64,000 nucleotides of DNA from Hymenolepis diminuta (taxonomy: Eukaryota > Platyhelminthes > Cestoda > Cyclophyllidea > Hymenolepididae), in contig CAADRB010000057.1 in assembly GCA_900708905.1 (NCBI GenBank), forward strand, positions 476,363 through 540,362, in the 5' to 3' direction. Each line of letters starts with the position of its first letter. Position 1 is the stretch's first letter. The position numbers and the translations under genes were made by a program. Of this stretch, positions 58,969 to 64,000 are shown one piece after another. The notes under the pieces are model-generated. The model worked only from the letters and a program-made list of their open reading frames with translations, was not told where the DNA came from and searched no databases.

Positions 58969-59309
58969 AAAACACCAGACTGGTAACAGTTTTGTTCCAA
59001 ATAACTGTCAAGTTGTCAAGAGCCATGTGCGCCCGCATATCGACGAAGACGATGAACGACTTAGAGGCAATTCGGGTGAATTGATTATCTTCAGACCAAA
59101 CATTTGTAAGTATTTTAAATAAAAAATAGAAGATTGGTATTAAAATTGCAACTAGTTTGCCAACAATTTCCGAGTCTGGGCGGGCCAATTGAACTAAGAA
59201 AATCAATGCGAAAAGTGGCAATAGAATCTATTCTCACTGAATTATAACAAAAATAGTCTTCAAGTTTTTCTAATACAGCCTTAAAGCCATAGGTTGCTTC
59301 CTCAAACAT
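58969..59309 (-). other. Weak minus-strand coding candidate
   Basis: ATG 59309 starts a frame (MFEEATYGFKAVLEKLEDYF). A 44-bp segment, 59237-59194, has GT...TTTTCTTAG ends like a mini-intron. Removing it brings a stop soon after, while a different frame stays open to 58969 (LARPDSEIVGKLVAILI onward). No consistent model was found and no family recognised. Confidence 0.2.
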
Positions 59310-61029
59310 TATATTGAATGAAGGGGGGGAAGAAGCAAATTTATTTTCCGTATAATGATTACGCCGTTAAATTATACGATGAATCTTAAAATTGAAACTG
59401 AGAAACCAGACAGCCTGATGAAGTAGGAATCATTTGACTCTCGTGCCTACCTTTATTCTATGCCAATTATCCTCCATTTCTTAATTATCTTGCTATGCCA
59501 GCTTGTTATGACGCCCTCTCGTAATTGAAAGTTTTAAAATGTTTTTTTTTCTTGTGAATTAAGTGTCTTTAAATCAATCAAAGTATTATATTTTCATCAA
59601 ATCATACCATCTTTTTATGCATTTTAGAGCAAAGAATCAACCTAATATATGAACTAAATTTTTGCTTCAGTTATGTAAAGATAAACATTTTGGCCTAAAC
59701 TCCAGGAGCAAATGAAGAAATTCTTAAAAAAGTAAAAATCTGTTAAGGAATAAGAATTTCCTATCATCATTTCAGGTTAATGCTTTATTGTTCCAATTGC
59801 ATAAATAAAAAATACCATAATTAATCAATATGAAAGACGTATGCTCAAAATTTTTTTTATTTTTAGATCAAGTCGAGGATAGCACCTGTATAAAAGATGA
59901 TTATTTAATAAGACCTTGTGCTTGGAGGAGAAAGAGGTCCGTGAATGTATCTTACATCCCAGATAAATTCGAATTTTTCGTCTCTCCGCCTGATTTCTGT
60001 TTGCTAATAATGATAATGATAAATAATGATAAAGCCCAGTTTTCAAAATCTGTTATTCACAGACTATTTTGAATGTACCAGACGGAAACCAAATGCAAGG
60101 TAAGAAAGCCTGCATTCATCAGCAAATAGACTTTAAACTATGGTGTTCAGTGCTTATCTCTTTTTTATAAGGAAGGTTCTCTACCTAACTGAACAGAAAA
60201 GTTAAATGAAAGAAACAACTTTTTTGTGACTGCTAATTTGACTCGGGTTAACTTAATGCAGGGAGAGTTGTGTTTTGCACTAATCAGATCATATGCTGCA
60301 TTTGGTCTGTGTGATATAACACAGAAAGAGGATCTGCGAACTTGTCTCAAATTATTGGAATATGTCAAATCACTCTCATAGATTGAGCAGTACTGGGGTG
60401 GGAGGGAAAAATGTATTGATGAAACGCTTTTGTTGTCTTGTCTAAACTTCATGCAATGAGTCGGCATGAGAGTTTGTTGACCTTGGATTCTCTTGATAGT
60501 GTCTGTAAACGAAAGAATCATAGGAAAAATAGCAATGAACTATCAAGGAGGATAAATTTGGCGGAACATGCAAGACCTCTTCAACCAAGTTTACTCTTAT
60601 CTTATACGACCATACTTGTATATTATATGATAGGACTGAAATGTACTTTATAATAGTAATTCATACAAAATTTGATTCCTTAAACCCACAGATAAAAGCT
60701 GACAACTTCATTGAAATCTATCCAATCAAAATGGGCAGAAATTACAGCTTAGGCCAGTGGGCACGCATTCAGCTAAGCGATCGATAGACGCACGCAATTT
60801 GGCCGTGCGCAGAATCCAGAGCGCTGACCAATCGCGCCGGCCAAAGCCCATCGATCTTGCCACTAGGAGTGTCACACACACACAAAATGCCAGTGGGTGC
60901 AAAAGGGGTGAAGAGTGTGTGGGAGTTGTTTCCCGTTCGGTAGACTGTACGTACCTTCTCAGTTCGACAAACCAAACCCTTCTCGAACAACTACTACCTT
61001 TTCTTTTCTCAACAAAAACGGCTGCAGTA

Positions 61030-64000
61030 ATGGAGGCGATTAAGAAAAAGATGCTAGCTATGAAGTTAGATAAAGAAAATGCCATTGATTTGTAAGTTTA
61101 CATCTCCTTAATTTTTGTCACCATTTTTTCAGTCTTGTAATCATCTTTTTTAATTCAATTGGTAAAAATTTCTAAAATTTCTAGGCTACTACACATGTTT
61201 TTATTTTCACGTGATTTTCGCATCTGCATTAATGAAATATTTTATTTCGATTCAGGTAACTATTAAGATCGATAAAATGTCCTCATTACCATTGTGATTG
61301 CATTCATTCAATATATTGGTATTTATAATTCAGTATTAAGAAGTTGGAGTAATTTTGCCTCCCTTGATTCCACTTCTAATTCTCAGGACCGCCTATATGA
61401 AAGAATGAGATCAAACAGTTACGATTCTTAGGAATGAACGAATTAGCTTCAAGTGAATACAATTACAATATTTCTATAAAAATTCCGACGGCATTTTTTA
61501 AATAATATATGGTTATATATAGTTCAGCATTTTTAAGTAGATGGAATTGCTTGATTTTCTTGATTATGGAATGGTATGTTAAGAAATTGCAATTTCTAGA
61601 AATAAACGAAGAATAAAAATAACCAAATAAGATAGCAACGATTTTTTAAAATAGTCTAACATATCCAGTATTTCTATTTGATGGACACAGAGAACTAAAT
61701 TTTAGGACCATTTGGCTGCGTCAATCAAATCAGTGGTGTTTAGAAAGAAACCTAGTAGATGAAATGCTTAAATTTTCAGTTTAGGAAGGAGAGGGCAGAA
61801 AGGCTGCCAAAAATGTATTGCCTGCATATGATGAGTGGACATTCCTCCAATGGTACTTAAAATTATTTTCAAATGTCATATCAAATCTACTACCCAAGAC
61901 ATTTAAGTAGCAACAGCAAACTTAATTTAGCCATTCTAATTAGATTACTCAATTTAAATCCTAGAATTACTAATATGTGCAGTCAGTTCATTTATTCTTC
62001 AAATAATTACTGCATTTCAAAGCGAATGACGTCACCTGACTTGTGAACGTCATCAAACGCGTTGGCACGTCCCATAATCTCAAAGCCCGTAAGATTTGTA
62101 CATATATTAACTTGATCACTTAGCATTTAAATTTAGCTACCCCCATCCCAAAGACAGTTCTTCAGGTGGCTGGTGTGCAAAGATGTGGCTATGTAGCAAA
62201 TTATTTACCTACCGGATATGTGAGTTAAAATTTCATTCTCCACCAGGGCCGATCAATTGGAGGAACAGATGAAAGAAAAAGAACTTGAGATGTCCAAGAA
62301 GGAGGAAGAAATGGCCGATGTTGTCAAACGTTACCAAGGTCTCGAGGCCGAGAAAGAAGCCGCCGAATCACAACTGGCTGAAACCAATCAAAAACTTGAA
62401 GACACCGAAAAGCGAGCGCAAGTGGTGAGTTAATTAACTGATTTAAAGTAGTAAGTGGATGGGATTTAGTTTAAATAAAATTAATAGGAGGGATGGGGGT
62501 GGGGGGGCCAGAAAACAAGACGACAAAATTGATTGTCAACTGACATTCTGTTCCCATCCCTCCTTTCTATCATGCGGTGCAGCACAGAAGGTACTCATCC
62601 AGTTCAGCATCAAGTCGTCCAAGACGCGGTGTTCACAGAAATAATCATCTACCACGACAACCGCAAGTGTCCCTACCACCAGTAATATATCCGCAATACC
62701 AGTATTGCCAACAATATCATCGACAGCCACGAAATTCCCGTAGATGGCATAACAACCAACAATTCAACGATTCCCTTCCTTCCAGAATGACATCTTCTTA
62801 TATTGACTTTCCTTCTAGCTCGTCTTCATCAACATTCCACTCTTCTACCCCTCAACAACCTAGAACGCAGAGAAAGAATAGAAATAGACGTGATTCAAAA
62901 AATAAACAGCGATCATTTAATTATGGTTGTGAATGTACATGTCAGCAGTGTGGCCAGCATATGACTCCTACTGACGCGATGTTCGTTAGCATGTACGATT
63001 TCAGTACTCTTGGCATTCGTCCGGAACCTGAAGGATGTGCAGCCAATCTCATACACCGAGAGGAAATTGTCAGGCCAACAAAGAAAAGTTACATTCCCTA
63101 CTTCACAGATGAGCCACTTTTCTCTGATTACGGTGATAAAAGTGACAGTGATGACGATTATGTCATAGCTCGAAAGAAACAGTCTATCAAAGACCAGAAA
63201 ACCGCATTTGCCGAGGCCTATTCCGCTTCCAAATTAAATTCAGGGACACTTATTCAGCTAGCAATGGTCGAAGCGGAATTAAAGAATCTCGTCCATTCCT
63301 CCTTGGATAAGGTAAAATAGCTCTGGAATTTAAGCGACACCGCAACTTAAAAATTCATCCATGAAAATAATCATAGAAAACCTTTATTACACATATTTAA
63401 ATCATCTTAAATTAAACTAGCTAAATATTGGCATGATTAAGATATGTGTTGTAAATGCTTTTTGGGATTATGTTCATTTTAAAAAAAAGATTCAGAATAC
63501 AAACAATTAACAGTTTACAACGCTATATGTAAATAAATATTTTCTATTTATCTACAATGGAATAAATTCCCTTTCAGTTTCTTAATTCGTTTACTCCTAA
63601 AATAAATTACAAATTGTTTATAATCGTGGCGGACGTATTGGATCGCTTGTTTATCAATAATTTGCTAAAGTTCGAAGATGTCCTCAGGCTCTGCTGATTT
63701 ACTTTTGGAAACCCTTAAGAAGAAGCTTTTGCAATTTAAAACGAATGTTAATGCTCTTAACTTGGAATATGAACGTAAACAAGAGCTCTTGAAGGAAGAG
63801 AAGGATAAACGTGATAAGGTGTTTTTTATTTAATGTGATATTTCAAGCATGTAAAACGCAGTTGGTTGGTACTTTATTTATTTTCATTTTTAGGCTGAAG
63901 CCGAAGTGGCTGCTCTCCAGAGACGTATTCGTCTTCTTGAGGATGATCTCGAGAGCACTGATACTCGTCTTACTGACGCCACTGCTAAGTTAGAGGAAGC
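61030..64000 (+). CDS. TPM: Tropomyosin, 3' end outside window (long-isoform exons)
   Basis: Coiled-coil actin-binding protein of muscle and cytoskeleton. Exon 1 is 61030-61091 ([20 protein letters not shown], phase 2 end), exon 2 is 62248-62424 ([12 protein letters not shown] ... TEKRAQV) and exon 3 runs from 63895 past the window edge ([20 protein letters not shown]). The start is set by family homology; the frame is open upstream of it. The heptad pattern is intact on both sides, but exon 2 carries an apparent one-base deletion: at about 62276-62281 the sequence has four A where five are needed to keep [10 protein letters not shown] in frame. The rest of the exon is in the tropomyosin frame and ends in phase 0, which matches exon 3. 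A sequencing or assembly error is the likeliest cause. An alternative first exon and a large in-frame exon lie in the second intron. Confidence 0.9.
62583..63320 (+). CDS. Large exon within tropomyosin intron 2: in-frame cassette or part of a nested gene
   Basis: Open frame of 245 codons that begins at an acceptor (pyrimidine-rich, ...ggtgcag|CAC, 62583). It has a donor AAG|gtaaaa at 63311 just before an in-frame TAG (63318-63320). From 62583 to 63311 is 729 nt (243 codons), phase 0 at both ends, as are tropomyosin exons 2 and 3, so it could be spliced between them without shifting the frame. No in-frame ATG occurs before codon 70 or so. The product has an Arg/Ser/Gln-rich first half, [13 protein letters not shown] in the middle, an acidic DKSDSDDDY and a helical end ([15 protein letters not shown]). 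It does not look like a tropomyosin heptad segment. Poly(A) signals at 63532-63537 and 63561-63566 favour an alternative 3' end. No family recognised; CxCTC recalls the cysteine cluster of the 42203 protein, weakly. Confidence 0.55.
   Translation, partial: HRRYSSSSASSRPRRGVHRNNHLPRQPQVSLPPVIYPQYQYCQQYHRQPRNSRRWHNNQQFNDSLPSRMTSSYIDFPSSSSSSTFHSSTPQQPRTQRKNRNRRDSKNKQRSFNYGCECTCQQCGQHMTPTDAMFVSMYDFSTLGIRPEPEGCAANLIHREEIVRPTKKSYIPYFTDEPLFSDYGDKSDSDDDYVIARKKQSIKDQKTAFAEAYSASKLNSGTLIQLAMVEAELKNLVHSSLDKVK
63532..63537 (+). terminator. Polyadenylation signal(s) following the 62583-63320 exon
   Basis: AATAAA here and again at 63561-63566, about 210-245 bases after the TAG, upstream of tropomyosin exon 1b. 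They would suit a transcript that ends after the large exon. Confidence 0.4.
63678..64000 (+). CDS. TPM: Tropomyosin short (low-molecular-weight) isoform: alternative first exon 1b
   Basis: ATG 63678 opens a 47-codon exon (63678-63818) with heptad-rich sequence ([20 protein letters not shown] ... EEKDKRDK) that ends in phase 0 at AAG|gtgttt and joins exon 3 at 63895 ([11 protein letters not shown]). This is the arrangement of vertebrate and invertebrate tropomyosin genes in which an internal promoter gives a short isoform whose exon 1b replaces exons 1a and 2. The start is supported by length and coiled-coil content. A promoter between 63320 and 63678 is implied, but no core motif was identified. 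Confidence 0.85.

Larger units (their letters stand above)
47680..61029. other. 13 kb region without recognisable genes
   Basis: AT-rich DNA with only short open frames, mostly under 100 codons. I found no rRNA, convincing tRNA, reverse transcriptase or transposase. It contains a copy of dispersed repeat 2 (53713-53860), a coding-like patch (54585-54981), a minus-strand candidate with a possible 44-bp intron (58969-59309), and the tropomyosin promoter and 5' UTR near its right end. A minus-strand frame at 60165-60521 (118 codons) has no recognisable motif. Confidence 0.5.

Noticed and set aside
58969..59309. Gene with a 44-bp intron
   Set aside because: Splicing out the candidate intron leads to an early stop, and the longer frame cannot be joined to the ATG-containing segment, so no coherent product results.
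60165..60521. 118-codon minus-strand frame
   Set aside because: Composition and sequence show no family resemblance, and it lies in the upstream region of tropomyosin without splice or promoter support.
60757..61029. In-frame extension upstream of the tropomyosin start
   Set aside because: The frame is open by chance through the GC-rich 5' UTR; the conserved tropomyosin N-terminus begins exactly at ATG 61030.

Overview
The window looks like nuclear DNA of a parasitic flatworm, most likely a tapeworm. That is an inference from AT-rich non-coding DNA, GT-AG introns that range from about 37 bp to nearly 3 kb, very small exons, and conserved genes of flatworm type (tropomyosin with the start [20 protein letters not shown], a three-finger GPI-anchored protein, a strongly diverged alpha-tubulin). 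The standard genetic code applies. One 50-base run of N (40765-40814) marks an assembly gap.

Layout. 1-12.2 kb, plus strand: a CLK/LAMMER dual-specificity kinase whose 5' end lies outside the window. It has an SR-rich N-terminus spread over small exons, a 2 kb exon (5446-7548) that probably supplies an alternative N-terminus, and a complete kinase domain. 12.2-12.7 kb, minus: a small Ly6/CD59-like GPI-anchored protein, convergent with the kinase and overlapping its 3' end. 13.1-15.1 kb, minus: a divergent alpha-tubulin. 18.0-19.9 kb, minus: an OVCA2-type serine hydrolase. 22.6-29.2 kb, minus: V-type ATPase subunit H, 12 exons, 483 residues. 61.0-64.0 kb, plus: tropomyosin (3' end outside the window) with two alternative first coding exons, a large in-frame exon in its second intron and an apparent one-base frameshift in exon 2.

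30.0-47.7 kb is the unusual part. It holds five large open reading frames, each essentially one exon, in a region where every recognised gene is split into many small exons. Three are on the minus strand (30034-33198, 33764-35842, 37879-39921) and two on the plus strand (42203-44080, 46126-47679), facing away from each other around the gap. The 30, 42 and 46 kb proteins share a roughly 30-residue repeat around EIRxSI, and related C-terminal motifs of the form FTxxFV...FxC. The 33.8 and 37.9 kb proteins share a different leucine-rich repeat of about 100 residues. I recognise no known family. I read the block as a locally expanded, lineage-restricted set of coiled-coil proteins of unknown function.

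The 13 kb between 47.7 and 61.0 kb has no recognisable gene. At least two dispersed repeat families occur in intergenic and intronic DNA. Gene models were read by eye from splice consensus, reading-phase agreement and remembered family sequences; no alignment or transcript data was available.
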